DNA of 64,000 nucleotides from Paracoccus aestuariivivens (GCF_009711225.1 NZ_WMIE01000009.1:48770-112769), one strand, 5' to 3'; counted from the stretch's first letter, positions 45,213 through 54,219 are shown. Notes: generated by a model from the sequence alone, not told the origin. Made by a program: numbers and translations.

Positions 45213-46274
45213 TCAGATCGGGGCCGAACCGGTCTCGGATTGGTTTTGTCGCCAAAGGTCGGGGGTCGTTCCTTCGGATTCGCGAAACACACGGATCAGG
45301 TGCGAGGCGTCGCAAAAGCCGGTTTCATCGGCAATCCGCGTGACGGTGCGGTCGGTATGCTCCAGCAGCATCCGCGCCTGCGCCAGACGGATGCGGACCG
45401 AGGCATCCGCAGGGGGAATCCCCAGATCCGAGTTGAAATGCCGTTCAAGCTTGCGCCGACCCACGCCCAGATCGCGGGCAATGCGCGCGATGGACAATGG
45501 TGCCTGCAGATTTTGCTGCATGGTCAACAACGCACGCCGGACCAGCGGATCACGCGGAGAAAGCTCCAGCGGCAAGCCCGGCTGCGGGCGGTCGCCCTCC
45601 ATGGGTTCATCGATCATCAGGATCGAAAGGCTTTTTCGCGCAGCTGCACGTCCCAGATGCCGGTCGACCAGAAACGCAGCCAGATGGGCCGCGCTGACTC
45701 CGCCCGAGCAGCTTAGCCGGTCGCGATCCACGACGAAAATCTGATCGGAAATCGGCCTCATCCGGTCGAACTCGGACAGAAAATCCTGATGATGGAACCA
45801 GCTGACGCAGCAGCGATAACCGTCCATCAGGCCCAGTCGCGCCATGGCAAAGACACCAGTGCACAGACCGGCCAGACCGACCTTGGCTGCGGCGGCTTTT
45901 TGCAGGAAGGCGGATTGCTCAGCGGACAATCCCGGCCCGCCATCGATCAGGCCACCGACGGTCACGATATAATCGAACCGCGCCGGATCCCCCAAGCGTT
46001 CTTCGGGTTCGATCCTGACCCCGCAAGAGGATTGGACGGGCGCCATATCCGGCGACAGGACGCTCCAATTGCAGCGGATCTGGCGCGAGCCATCGCCGTC
46101 ATCCGCCGCCAGTCGCAGCACATCGACGAAGGTCGCGAAGGCCGAAAGGGTAAAGCGCGGCGCCAGAATGAAACCGATATTCAACCTTGGCCGTACTGAC
46201 GCGGAGCCTTGCGATGGTTCGGTCGAGAGTTTGGTCATGTGTCGCGAATCAACCATATTGACTGTCGCCATCAT
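45213..46274 (-). CDS. GlxA-family AraC-type transcriptional regulator
   Basis: Up to 353 residues; the start is uncertain (ATG 46274, or 46238 giving 341), with no clear ribosome-binding site. The N-terminal DJ-1/PfpI-like amidase-fold domain opens near RLNIGFILAPRFTLSAFATF and contains GLCTGVFAMARLGLMDG. The C-terminal AraC domain has two helix-turn-helix motifs (LSIARIARDLGVGRRKLERHF and VTRIADETGFCDASHLIRVF, split near residues 275-330). Homologues regulate carnitine, choline or amino-acid use. It lies 84 bases upstream of and in line with the Ig/LamG gene, so it may control that pair. Confidence 0.9.
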   Translation of the reverse strand: MMATVNMVDSRHMTKLSTEPSQGSASVRPRLNIGFILAPRFTLSAFATFVDVLRLAADDGDGSRQIRCNWSVLSPDMAPVQSSCGVRIEPEERLGDPARFDYIVTVGGLIDGGPGLSAEQSAFLQKAAAAKVGLAGLCTGVFAMARLGLMDGYRCCVSWFHHQDFLSEFDRMRPISDQIFVVDRDRLSCSGGVSAAHLAAFLVDRHLGRAAARKSLSILMIDEPMEGDRPQPGLPLELSPRDPLVRRALLTMQQNLQAPLSIARIARDLGVGRRKLERHFNSDLGIPPADASVRIRLAQARMLLEHTDRTVTRIADETGFCDASHLIRVFRESEGTTPDLWRQNQSETGSAPI

Positions 46275-46313
46275 GCCATCACCCGACTGCTGATCCAGTG
46301 GTGATGCCGCAAA

Positions 46314-47651
46314 CTATGACAGATGTCTGGTTGCTGCTGCGGCCTCGGGCATATCTTCGGTTTCTTCCGCGGCTGCGACAAGGTCGCGGGCTTCTTCCTC
46401 GTCTTCGTCCTCAAGCGCGGGGGGCGTTTCGCCTGCCAGAAAGTTCCCGAGCTTCTCGAGCCCGGGAATATGGTCGGCCAGCACCCGCAGCACGACCAGC
46501 AGCGGCACGGCGACGATCATCCCCAGGACCGACCACAGCCATGCCCATAGCGCGACCGTCAGGAACACGACGACGGTGTTTAGCTGCAATTTGCGCGAGA
46601 CGAAATAGGGTGTGATCAGCTGCCCTTCGATCGCGGTCAGCCCCAGATACGTCAGCGCCACCATGAAAGGCGTGAACAGATCGTCGAAAACGAACACCCC
46701 GACAACGAAGGCGATGATGATGCCGAAAACTGAACCCAGATAGGGAATGAAATTCAGCAGGAAACCGACCAATCCAAACAGCACCGGAGAGGGCATTCCC
46801 CATGCCCACATCCCCAAACCGATGGCAAAGCCCAGACAGGCATTGATCAGGGTAATGGCCCCCAGATATGAGCCAAGCCGGTCCTCGATCTCGCGCAGGG
46901 CCAGATAGGCCGCGCGCTTTTCCCGCATCGTGTCAAAGCTTTGCACGATCTTGAGATACAGCAGATCGCCAGACGCGATCATGAAGAACAACAGGAACAG
47001 CGTGAATATGATCTGGCCGACAAAGGCCGGTCCAAGGTTCAGAACGCTGCTAAGCGTCGTGCTGCTGGGGGGCGAGTTGACCTCGACCTGGATATGTTGG
47101 TCGGGCGGTTGCGGCGTCCCGGGCGAGGGGATGCTGGTCACCTTGCCGGTAACCGTGCCGACCAGATCCGGATTGGGCGAGGTGGGTTCCGCTGCATCTT
47201 CTCCGTTCTCTTTCGGTTGTCCGCCGCCGGTCAGTTCGTCGATTTTCTTCGCGGCGCGCTCGATGCCCTCGAAATTGCTGCGGATCTCGTCCAACCGCAT
47301 TTCCAGCCGACTGCCGATTTGCGGCGCGTCCTCGATCAGGCGGCTGATCGGGCCGGAAACCAGCCCTCCGATGCCGACCAGCATCACGATCAATCCCAAC
47401 GAGACGAGGGCGGCGGTCACGGTCGCGCCGACCCGCCAGCGCTCCATTGCGCGACGGAACGGGACGAAGACGAAAAACAGCAGAAAGGCCAGCGTGACTG
47501 GCATCAGGAAATCGCGGGCCTGCGCTACGAAGCTGAACAGCAGGATGATGAAAATTCCGATCACGGCCCAATTCGCGATCGTCAGGCGCGAAACACCTTC
47601 GGTCTGAGGCAGGCTGGGGAACATGTGGTTCTGCTGATCGGAAGGTGTCAC
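46314..47651 (-). CDS. AI-2E-family transporter (PerM-like)
   Basis: 445 residues. Two N-terminal helices (about 27-64), a third near 78-100, a soluble insert rich in Pro/Ser/Glu (about 130-200), then five or so further helices with the family-typical FIPYLGSVFGIIIAFVVG block and LTAIEGQLITPYF. The C-terminus is acidic (ALEDEDEEEARD). The family includes TqsA and PerM and covers autoinducer-2 or sodium/proton exchange; the actual substrate here cannot be told. Confidence 0.9.
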   Translation of the reverse strand: MTPSDQQNHMFPSLPQTEGVSRLTIANWAVIGIFIILLFSFVAQARDFLMPVTLAFLLFFVFVPFRRAMERWRVGATVTAALVSLGLIVMLVGIGGLVSGPISRLIEDAPQIGSRLEMRLDEIRSNFEGIERAAKKIDELTGGGQPKENGEDAAEPTSPNPDLVGTVTGKVTSIPSPGTPQPPDQHIQVEVNSPPSSTTLSSVLNLGPAFVGQIIFTLFLLFFMIASGDLLYLKIVQSFDTMREKRAAYLALREIEDRLGSYLGAITLINACLGFAIGLGMWAWGMPSPVLFGLVGFLLNFIPYLGSVFGIIIAFVVGVFVFDDLFTPFMVALTYLGLTAIEGQLITPYFVSRKLQLNTVVVFLTVALWAWLWSVLGMIVAVPLLVVLRVLADHIPGLEKLGNFLAGETPPALEDEDEEEARDLVAAAEETEDMPEAAAATRHLS

Positions 47652-47698
47652 GGTCCGGAATTCCTCGCGTCAGAAGCGATGCATTCCGGAAACGCGAA

Positions 47699-47726
47699 CC
47701 CCGCGAACAGGTTCCTGTCCGCGGGG
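47699..47726 (-). terminator. Terminator of the polyamine operon
   Basis: CCCCGCGAACAGG (47699-47711) and CCTGTCCGCGGGG (47714-47726) pair with one mismatch around a TT loop; on the minus strand TTCGCGTTT follows. It sits 32 bases past the carboxynorspermidine dehydrogenase stop and before the AI-2E gene. Confidence 0.7.
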
Positions 47727-47757
47727 CCAAGCTTGTTCAAATCATAGGCAGGGAAGA

Positions 47758-48981
47758 TTACAGCGGGTGGTCGCCGGTCGCGTCTATGACGCGGGTGGGC
47801 AGACCCAGATCGCCCAGAAGCTCAAGGAACGGCCGGGCCGGAAGCTCCTCGACATTGGCCATTTTCTTCACGTCCCACGTGCCGCGCGCGACAAGGATTG
47901 CCGCCGCAACCGGAGGCACGCCAGCGGTGTAGCTGATGCCTTGGCTGCCTACCTCGTTAAAGGCTTCCTTGTGATCGGCGACGTTGTAGATGAAGACCTC
48001 GCCCGATTTGCCGTTCAGCGAGCCTTTGACCAGATCGCCGATGCAGGTTTTGCCTTCGTAATCGGGCGCGAGGCTGGATGGGTCGGGCAGCACGGCCTTG
48101 ACCAGTTTCAGCGGCACGACTTCAAGCCCTTCGGCGGTTTTCACGGGCTGCTCGGACAACAGGCCCAGATTTTGCAGCACGGTGAAGACGTTGATGTAGT
48201 GCGCGCCGAAACCCATCCAGAAGCGCACATCGGCGTCTTTGTAGCGGGCGGACAGGCTGTGGACCTCGTCATGGCCCGACAGATAGGCGGTCTGCTTGCC
48301 GACGACGGGCAGATCCCATTCGCGGCCGACCTCGAACATCTTGTTTTCCTGCCACGCGCCTTTCTGCCACGAATAGACCGTGCCGGTGAATTCGCGGAAG
48401 TTGATTTCGGGATCGAAATTGGTGGCAAACCAGCGGCCATGTGAACCGGCGTTGATATCGACGATGTCGATCGACTCGACCTTGTCGAAATACTCGTCCT
48501 CGGCCAGTCGTGCATAGGCATTGACCACTCCCGGATCGAAGCCCGCGCCCAGAATGGCGGTGACGCCCGCAGCCTCGCAGGCCTCGCGACGCTTCCATTC
48601 GTAGTTGCCGTACCACGGCGGGATCTCGCAGACCTTCTCGGGGTCTTCGTGGATCGCGGTGTCGATATAGGCGGCGCCGGTGTCGATGCAGCCTTGCAGC
48701 ACGGTCATGTTCACGAAGGCCGAGCCGACGTTGATGACGATATTCGCATCGATTTTGCGGATCAGTTCGGCCACGGCATTGCTGTCCATGGCGTCAAGCG
48801 GATGGGCAGTGATCTCGACCGTATGACCTTTCTCACGGATGCTCGAGATGATCTTGTCTGCTTTGGACACGGTTCGGCTGGCGATGTGCAGCGTTCCGAA
48901 CTCCTTGGCATTCTGCGCGATTTTATGCGCGACCACCTGGGCGACGCCACCGGCGCCGATGATGAGCACGTTCTTGGCCAA
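47758..48981 (-). CDS. Carboxynorspermidine/carboxyspermidine dehydrogenase (saccharopine dehydrogenase family)
   Basis: 407 residues. The N-terminal Rossmann motif is VLIIGAGGVAQVVAHK (residues 4-19), followed by the saccharopine-dehydrogenase fold with GAGFDPGVVNAYARLAEDEYF near 160-180. It condenses a diamine (putrescine or diaminopropane) with aspartate semialdehyde and reduces the product with NADPH. Its partner decarboxylase NspC is just upstream (59-base gap), making a two-gene route to spermidine or norspermidine that avoids S-adenosylmethionine decarboxylase. Confidence 0.92.
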   Translation of the reverse strand: MAKNVLIIGAGGVAQVVAHKIAQNAKEFGTLHIASRTVSKADKIISSIREKGHTVEITAHPLDAMDSNAVAELIRKIDANIVINVGSAFVNMTVLQGCIDTGAAYIDTAIHEDPEKVCEIPPWYGNYEWKRREACEAAGVTAILGAGFDPGVVNAYARLAEDEYFDKVESIDIVDINAGSHGRWFATNFDPEINFREFTGTVYSWQKGAWQENKMFEVGREWDLPVVGKQTAYLSGHDEVHSLSARYKDADVRFWMGFGAHYINVFTVLQNLGLLSEQPVKTAEGLEVVPLKLVKAVLPDPSSLAPDYEGKTCIGDLVKGSLNGKSGEVFIYNVADHKEAFNEVGSQGISYTAGVPPVAAAILVARGTWDVKKMANVEELPARPFLELLGDLGLPTRVIDATGDHPL

Positions 48982-49040
48982 TTCAGTCTCCTTTTCGAGG
49001 GCAAAAGAAAGCGGGGTCTGGCTTTCGCCTGGGTCGAAGC

Positions 49041-50147
49041 TCAGGACAGGCTGGATTTGTAGTCGTCGTAGGAAAAGCGGCGAATCTCGCGGATTGTTCC
49101 GTCTTCGTCTTTGATCACGATGGCGGGCATGGCGACGCCATTGAACCAGTTCTTCTTGACCATGGTGTAACCGGCGGCATCGGCGATGCTGATGCGGTCG
49201 CCGATCTGCAGCGGAGCGGGGAAGTGCCCTTCGCCGAAAATATCGCCCGCAAGGCAGGTCTTGCCCGCGATCTGGTAGGCGTGATCGCCGTCCTGCGGCA
49301 GCTTCGCGGTTTCGCGATAGATCAGCAGGTCCAGCATATGGGCCTCGATGCTGCTATCGACGATGGCGACGTCCTTGCCGTTATGGATCACATCCAGAAC
49401 CGTGACCTCCAGCGACGAGGATTTGGTGATGCTGGCCTCGCCCGGCTCAAGGAACAGTTGCACGCCGAACTTTGCTTGGAACGCCTTGAGGCGGTCGGCC
49501 AGCTTGTCCAGCGGGTAGCCCTCGCCGGTGAAGTGGATGCCGCCGCCCAGCGAAACCCAGTCCAGCTTTTCAAGGAAACTGCCGAATTCGTTCTCGATGC
49601 GGGTCAGTTGTTGGTCGAACAGGTCGAAATCGCCGTTCTCGCAGTTGTAATGGATCATCACGCCCGAAATGCGGTCGAGCGCGCTTTCCAGACGCGACAG
49701 ATCCCATTCACCAAGACGCGAGAAGGGACGCGCAGGATCCGCCAGATCGAACCCGCTGGTCGAGAAGCGCGGGTTCAGGCGCAGGCCCATGGTGATATCA
49801 CGCTCGGCAGCCTTTGCGCCGAAGCGGTCAAGCTGGCCGAGGCTGTTGAAGATGATCTTGTCGGCGTAACCCAGCGCCTCGTCGATTTCGTGATCGGCCC
49901 AAGCGACCGAATAGGCATGGGTTTCCCCGCCGAATTCCTCATGACCCAGACGCAGTTCGAACAGCGAGGACGACGTGGTTCCGTCCATGAACGGGCGCAT
50001 GAAATCAAAGGCCGACCATGTGGCAAAGCATTTCAGCGCCAGCAGGCATTTCGCACCCGAGCGTTCGCGCAGGTATTGGATGCGCTCCATGTTGACCCGC
50101 AGTTTTGCAAGGTCGATCTGGTAGAAAGGCGTTTGCAGATCGGACAT
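49041..50147 (-). CDS. nspC: Carboxynorspermidine decarboxylase
   Basis: 368 residues from the ATG at 50147, preceded by AGGGGTTCCGCC; the ATG at 50192 would add an unlike 15-residue leader. PLP-dependent alanine-racemase-fold decarboxylase: the cofactor Lys is in LLALKCFA near residue 33-40, the glycine-rich WVSLGGGIHFTGEGY binds phosphate, and KTCLAGDIFGE carries the catalytic Cys near residue 298. Decarboxylates carboxy(nor)spermidine to the polyamine. First gene of the two-gene polyamine operon. Confidence 0.93.
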   Translation of the reverse strand: MSDLQTPFYQIDLAKLRVNMERIQYLRERSGAKCLLALKCFATWSAFDFMRPFMDGTTSSSLFELRLGHEEFGGETHAYSVAWADHEIDEALGYADKIIFNSLGQLDRFGAKAAERDITMGLRLNPRFSTSGFDLADPARPFSRLGEWDLSRLESALDRISGVMIHYNCENGDFDLFDQQLTRIENEFGSFLEKLDWVSLGGGIHFTGEGYPLDKLADRLKAFQAKFGVQLFLEPGEASITKSSSLEVTVLDVIHNGKDVAIVDSSIEAHMLDLLIYRETAKLPQDGDHAYQIAGKTCLAGDIFGEGHFPAPLQIGDRISIADAAGYTMVKKNWFNGVAMPAIVIKDEDGTIREIRRFSYDDYKSSLS

Positions 50148-50269
50148 GGCGGAACCCCTGTGGCAAGACCCGGTGCGAATGAAGTGGCTCATTTAGGGCC
50201 ACTTGCTTGGTTTCGCAAGGAATGGTGACTTGTCGGTGACGCGGCGACGATTGTATGCGCCGCATCGTC

Positions 50270-50728
50270 CTATTCGTCGACGATCGACAGGATCTTCGGC
50301 AAGGCGGGGCAGGGCAGAAGCTGGTTCTTGGCCACATCCGCCAGCGTGTGGTTGTGCAGGAAGACATAGACATGCGCCGAAAGGCTTTCCCACAGCCGGT
50401 TCGACAGCGTCTGCGCCCGCGAGCCCGAAATCCCGCCCGAGGCACCCGCGCCGATATGCAGGGCGCTGACCGTTTCGTCGACCGCTTCGAGAATATCGGC
50501 GACCCTGATGGTTTCCGGAGTTTTCGCAAGGCGATAGCCGCCGCCCGGACCGCGGACCGACTCGACCAGACCGGCACGGCGCAGGCGCACGAAAAGCTGT
50601 TCGAGATAGGGCAGCGAGATGTCCTGACGCTTCGAGATTTCGGCCAGCGACGTAAGGTCATCGCCTTTGGCAATCGCCAAATCGGTCAGGGCGACCATCG
50701 CGTAGCGTCCTTTTGTGGACAGTTTCAT
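50270..50728 (-). CDS. iscR: Rrf2-family regulator, IscR-like without the three-cysteine cluster
   Basis: 152 residues. The N-terminal winged helix matches IscR (MKLSTKGRYAMVALTDLA, then LPYLEQLFVRLRRAGLVESVRGPGGGYRL). In E. coli IscR three cysteines ligate a [2Fe-2S] cluster in the segment before LW; here that segment reads HIGAGASGGISGSRAQTLS and has none. The only Cys is in LLPCPAL. This is the known Rhodobacter-type IscR form. The ribosome-binding site is AGGAGGCAAAT. The suf/isc genes are not in the window. The divergent gap contains a TGA-N9-TCA motif, supporting iron-related autoregulation. Confidence 0.85.
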   Translation of the reverse strand: MKLSTKGRYAMVALTDLAIAKGDDLTSLAEISKRQDISLPYLEQLFVRLRRAGLVESVRGPGGGYRLAKTPETIRVADILEAVDETVSALHIGAGASGGISGSRAQTLSNRLWESLSAHVYVFLHNHTLADVAKNQLLPCPALPKILSIVDE

Positions 50729-50756
50729 ATTTGCCTCCTATGCCATTGCATTGACG

Positions 50757-50771
50757 TGACGCGATCTTTCA
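50757..50771. promoter_or_regulatory. Iron-Rhodo-box-like motif (TGA-N9-TCA) upstream of iscR
   Basis: TGA-CGCGATCTT-TCA lies 29-43 bases upstream of the iscR start codon. TGA-N9-TCA is the published iron-Rhodo-box form for Rhodobacteraceae iron/Fe-S regulation and fits the IscR variant beside it. A short pattern, so chance occurrence is possible. Confidence 0.55.
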
Positions 50772-50889
50772 GGCTAATCCGCCTTCGCCGTCTTTGATTG
50801 CGTCTTGCCTATGCTGGACGCGCTTCCCAGATTGACGATCTAGAGCCGCGCCGTCACAGGGTCAAGAAACCCGAGTCCAAAGGAAGCCC

Positions 50890-51549
50890 ATGCCCGAACT
50901 GATTTTCCCCGGTCCCGAAGGTCGTCTTGAGGGGCGTTATCACCCGCAAGCGGCACCGGATGCCCCCATCGCCATCATCCTGCACCCGCATCCGCAGTAT
51001 GGCGGGACGATGAACAACCGGGTCGTCTACAACCTTCACTACGCTTTCCACCGCATGGGCTTCACCGTCATGCGGTTCAACTTCCGCGGCGTCGGCCGCA
51101 GTCAGGGCGAGTTCGATCAGGGCATCGGCGAATTGTCCGATGCCGCCTCGGCGCTTGATTACCTGCAAGCGATGAACCCGAACAGCAAGCATTGCTGGGT
51201 TGCGGGCTTCAGCTTCGGCGCGTGGATCGGGATGCAGCTACTGATGCGCCGCCCCGAGATCACCGGCTTCATCTCGGTCGCGCCGCCTGCGAACATGTAT
51301 GACTTCAGCTTCCTTGCGCCGTGCCCGTCCTCGGGGTTGATCATCAACGGCACGGCTGACCGCGTCGCTCCGCCCAAGGACACGCATACGCTGGTCGGCA
51401 AGCTGCGTGAGCAGAAAGGCATCACGGTCACGCATCAGGAAATCGAAGGTGCGGATCACTTCTTCCGCGACGATGAGGCGCATATGAAGCCGATGATCGA
51501 CAATGTGCAGGCCTATGTCCGGCGGCGCCTGACGGAAAACACCCGCTGA
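50890..51549 (+). CDS. Alpha/beta hydrolase (COG2945-like)
   Basis: 219 residues. Compact alpha/beta hydrolase: oxyanion-hole region ILHPHPQYGGTMNN, nucleophile elbow GFSFGAW (Ser near residue 102), acid NGTADRVAPP and His in EGADHFF. Homologues next to iscR occur in other Rhodobacteraceae, suggesting shared context but not function. Substrate unknown. Divergent from iscR and followed by a strong terminator. Confidence 0.9.
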   Translation: MPELIFPGPEGRLEGRYHPQAAPDAPIAIILHPHPQYGGTMNNRVVYNLHYAFHRMGFTVMRFNFRGVGRSQGEFDQGIGELSDAASALDYLQAMNPNSKHCWVAGFSFGAWIGMQLLMRRPEITGFISVAPPANMYDFSFLAPCPSSGLIINGTADRVAPPKDTHTLVGKLREQKGITVTHQEIEGADHFFRDDEAHMKPMIDNVQAYVRRRLTENTR

Positions 51550-51557
51550 TCCATTCG

Positions 51558-51585
51558 CGCCCCGGTCCTGCCGGGGCGTTTTTCA
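51558..51585 (+). terminator. Terminator after the alpha/beta hydrolase
   Basis: CGCCCCGG (51558-51565), loop TCCTG, CCGGGGCG (51571-51578), then TTTTTC. Textbook Rho-independent terminator. Confidence 0.9.
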
Positions 51586-51647
51586 TTGCGGCTGGCATTC
51601 CCCCTAGGGTTCGAGATAGGACCGGCCCGCGACGAAAGGAGCCGCGC

Positions 51648-52772
51648 ATGAGCGATCTGACTGCCCGTTTCGGTTTTCTGAACGAAGCCGACAAGCTGAA
51701 ATCCGTTGAGCGTGCCAATGTGCTGATGGATGTGTCCCGTGCTGAAAACAGCGCCGAACATAGCTGGCACGTCGCGCTTTTCGCGATGATTTTCGGGGCG
51801 AGCGACCGCGCCATTGCGATGATCTTGCTGCATGATCTGGTCGAGGTCGATTGCGGCGATCACCCCATCCATCTTGTCCACGACACGGCTACGGTCGAAG
51901 CGGCCGAGCTTGCCGCCGCGCAGCGTCTGTTCGGCATCCTGCCCGATGGCGATGCCTTGCTTGCCTTGTGGCAGGAATTCGAGGCCGGTTCGACAGACGA
52001 TGCCCGCATCGCCAAACGGATGGATCACATCCAGCCGCTGTTTCAGGTTCTGAGTTCGCCGACACCCCTGCCGGACCATCTTGCCATCGTCGCCGACAAT
52101 ATGACCACCGGCCGCGCCGCGCGCCTGTGGCAGGAATGGCCCGAGGCGATGCATGCGGCAGAAGCCATGCGTGACGGCAGGGCAGTCGATGGTGCTTTGG
52201 CAGGCCAGCTTGCCTTTCTGGCCGAGGCCGATCGCCTGAAGTCGGTCTACCGCGCCAGCACGCTTTGCGATGCCTCGCGTCGCGAGAACAGCGCCGAACA
52301 CAGCTGGCATCTGGCCCTTTACGCGCTGGTCATGGCACCGCATGCGGGTGAGGGCGTCGATATCGGTCGCGTGATCCGCATGTTGATCCTGCATGATCTG
52401 GTCGAGATCGACACGGGTGACGTGCCGATCCATTCGCAAGACGGCTCGGCCCATCACAGTGCGACCCAGATGGCCGCCGAAGACGCAGCGGCAGATCGGC
52501 TTTTCGGAATGCTGCCTGCCGAACAGGGTCTGGCCCTGCGGGCTTTGTGGACCGAATTCGAGGCCAATCAGACACCGGATGCGGTCTTTGCCAAGTCGCT
52601 GGATCGCGCGCAACCCGTGATGCAGAACATCGCCTCGGGTGGCGGAAGCTGGGTCGAATATAACGTGACCTACGCGCAACTGGTCGAGCGCGTCGGTGTA
52701 CGGATCCAGCGCGGTGCGCCCACGATCTGGGACTGGCTGGATGAGAATTCACAACTCTATTTCGCAGGCTGA
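51648..52772 (+). CDS. Tandem HD-domain phosphohydrolase (YfbR-like, duplicated)
   Basis: 374 residues made of two consecutive HD domains of about 185 residues each. Copy one: ENSAEHSWHVALF (near 31-43), LLHDLVEVDCGD (near 61-72). Copy two: ENSAEHSWHLALY (near 212-224), LILHDLVEIDTGD (near 245-257). Both retain the His/Asp metal ligands and matching downstream motifs (LFGILPDGDALLALW and LFGMLPAEQGLALRALW). Single-domain relatives are 5'-nucleotidases such as YfbR. A fused duplication replaces a homodimer; substrate inferred as a nucleoside monophosphate. Confidence 0.9.
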   Translation: MSDLTARFGFLNEADKLKSVERANVLMDVSRAENSAEHSWHVALFAMIFGASDRAIAMILLHDLVEVDCGDHPIHLVHDTATVEAAELAAAQRLFGILPDGDALLALWQEFEAGSTDDARIAKRMDHIQPLFQVLSSPTPLPDHLAIVADNMTTGRAARLWQEWPEAMHAAEAMRDGRAVDGALAGQLAFLAEADRLKSVYRASTLCDASRRENSAEHSWHLALYALVMAPHAGEGVDIGRVIRMLILHDLVEIDTGDVPIHSQDGSAHHSATQMAAEDAAADRLFGMLPAEQGLALRALWTEFEANQTPDAVFAKSLDRAQPVMQNIASGGGSWVEYNVTYAQLVERVGVRIQRGAPTIWDWLDENSQLYFAG

Positions 52773-52780
52773 TTCAGGCT

Positions 52781-52805
52781 CGGTATGCAATCGCATACCG
52801 GCCTT
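52781..52805 (+). terminator. Terminator after the tandem-HD gene
   Basis: CGGTATGC (52781-52788) and GCATACCG (52793-52800) form a perfect 8-bp stem with an AATC loop, extended by outer G-C pairs, and TTTT follows a GCC spacer. It lies 8 bases past the tandem-HD stop and before icd. Confidence 0.8.
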
Positions 52806-52866
52806 TTCAACACCTCACATTGCGGCTATAGCGCAGGCAGCCGAATCCTAACCGAAGGGACCACCC

Positions 52867-54081
52867 ATGTCGAAGATCAAGGTAGCGAACCCCGTCGTCG
52901 AGCTCGACGGCGACGAGATGACCCGGATCATCTGGGACTTCATCAAGCAGAAGCTGATCCTGCCCTATCTGGACGTCGACCTGAAATACTACGATCTGGG
53001 CATCGAAGAGCGTGACCGCACCGAAGACCAGATCACCATCGATGCCGCGAATGCGATCAAGCAATATGGCGTCGGCGTCAAATGCGCGACCATCACCCCT
53101 GACGAGCAGCGCGTCGAGGAATTCGGCCTCAAGAAGATGTGGAAGTCGCCGAACGGCACCATCCGCAACATCCTTGGCGGCGTGATCTTCCGCGAGCCGA
53201 TCATCTGCAAAAACGTGCCGCGTCTGGTTCCGCATTGGACCAAGCCCGTCATCGTCGGCCGCCATGCCTTCGGCGACCAGTATAAAGCCACCGATTTTCG
53301 CTTCCCCGGCAAGGGCAAGTTGACGATCAAATTCGTCGGCGAAGACGGCGAGACCATCGAGCACGAAGTCTTCCAAGCGCCGTCCTCGGGCGTCGCCATG
53401 GCGATGTACAACCTCGACGAGTCGATCATCGACTTCGCGCGGGCCTCGATGAACTACGGCCTGCTGCGTGGCTTCCCGGTGTACCTCTCGACCAAGAACA
53501 CCATCTTGAAAGCCTATGACGGCCGCTTCAAGGATCTGTTCCAGAAGGTCTACGAGGAAGAGTTCGAAGACAAGTTCAAGAAGGCCGGCATTCACTACGA
53601 ACACCGCTTGATCGACGATATGGTGGCCTCGAACCTGAAATGGTCGGGCGGCTATGTCTGGGCCTGCAAGAACTACGACGGCGACGTGCAGTCGGACACC
53701 GTCGCGCAGGGCTTTGGCTCTCTGGGTCTGATGACCTCGGTCCTGATGACCCCCGATGGGCAGACGGTTGAGGCCGAGGCCGCCCACGGCACCGTGACGC
53801 GCCACTACCGCGAGCACCAGAAGGGCAACCAGACCTCGACCAACTCGATCGCCTCGATCTTTGCCTGGACCGGCGGTCTGAAGCACCGCGCCAAGCTGGA
53901 CAGCAACGAGGCGCTGATGAACTTCGCCCAGACGCTGGAAAAGGTCACCGTGCAGGCCGTCGAAGACGGTCACATGACCAAGGACCTCGCGCTGCTGGTT
54001 GGTCCGGACCAGAAATGGTTGACCACCATGGGCTATCTGGAAAAGGTCGACGAGTACCTGAACAAGGCTCTGGCTGGCTAA
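52867..54081 (+). CDS. icd: NADP-dependent isocitrate dehydrogenase
   Basis: 404 residues, a TCA-cycle enzyme giving 2-oxoglutarate, CO2 and NADPH. The N-terminus [15 protein letters not shown] and the block [12 protein letters not shown] (substrate-binding Ser and Arg) are those of the eukaryote-like dimeric IDH subfamily, found also in alphaproteobacteria. Metal-binding Asp residues are in RLIDDMVA and the NADP region includes [15 protein letters not shown]. Flanked by its own terminators, so monocistronic. Confidence 0.97.
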   Translation: MSKIKVANPVVELDGDEMTRIIWDFIKQKLILPYLDVDLKYYDLGIEERDRTEDQITIDAANAIKQYGVGVKCATITPDEQRVEEFGLKKMWKSPNGTIRNILGGVIFREPIICKNVPRLVPHWTKPVIVGRHAFGDQYKATDFRFPGKGKLTIKFVGEDGETIEHEVFQAPSSGVAMAMYNLDESIIDFARASMNYGLLRGFPVYLSTKNTILKAYDGRFKDLFQKVYEEEFEDKFKKAGIHYEHRLIDDMVASNLKWSGGYVWACKNYDGDVQSDTVAQGFGSLGLMTSVLMTPDGQTVEAEAAHGTVTRHYREHQKGNQTSTNSIASIFAWTGGLKHRAKLDSNEALMNFAQTLEKVTVQAVEDGHMTKDLALLVGPDQKWLTTMGYLEKVDEYLNKALAG

Positions 54082-54100
54082 TCTGCCGTATAGTTTTGCG

Positions 54101-54130
54101 AAAGGCCGGAGGAAACTCCGGCCTTTTTCC
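54101..54130 (+). terminator. Terminator after icd
   Basis: AAAGGCCGGAG (54101-54111), loop GAAA, CTCCGGCCTTT (54116-54126), then TTTCC. Perfect 11-bp stem with a stable GNRA-like loop. Confidence 0.92.
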
Positions 54131-54219
54131 GTTTTAGGCGGGGCAGGGATGTGCAAAGCGGCTTAACAGTCCGGCCTCGTTGCAGTATGGGACGCGCAGG
54201 TCAATCCGGAGTCCCCGCC

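Noticed and set aside
39952..46313. Search for an integrase and for a repeat of the tRNA-Arg 3' end
   Set aside because: None found by eye up to the AI-2E gene, so att sites are not annotated.
52807..54156. 449-codon minus-strand frame opposite icd
   Set aside because: Antisense shadow; icd is certain on the plus strand.
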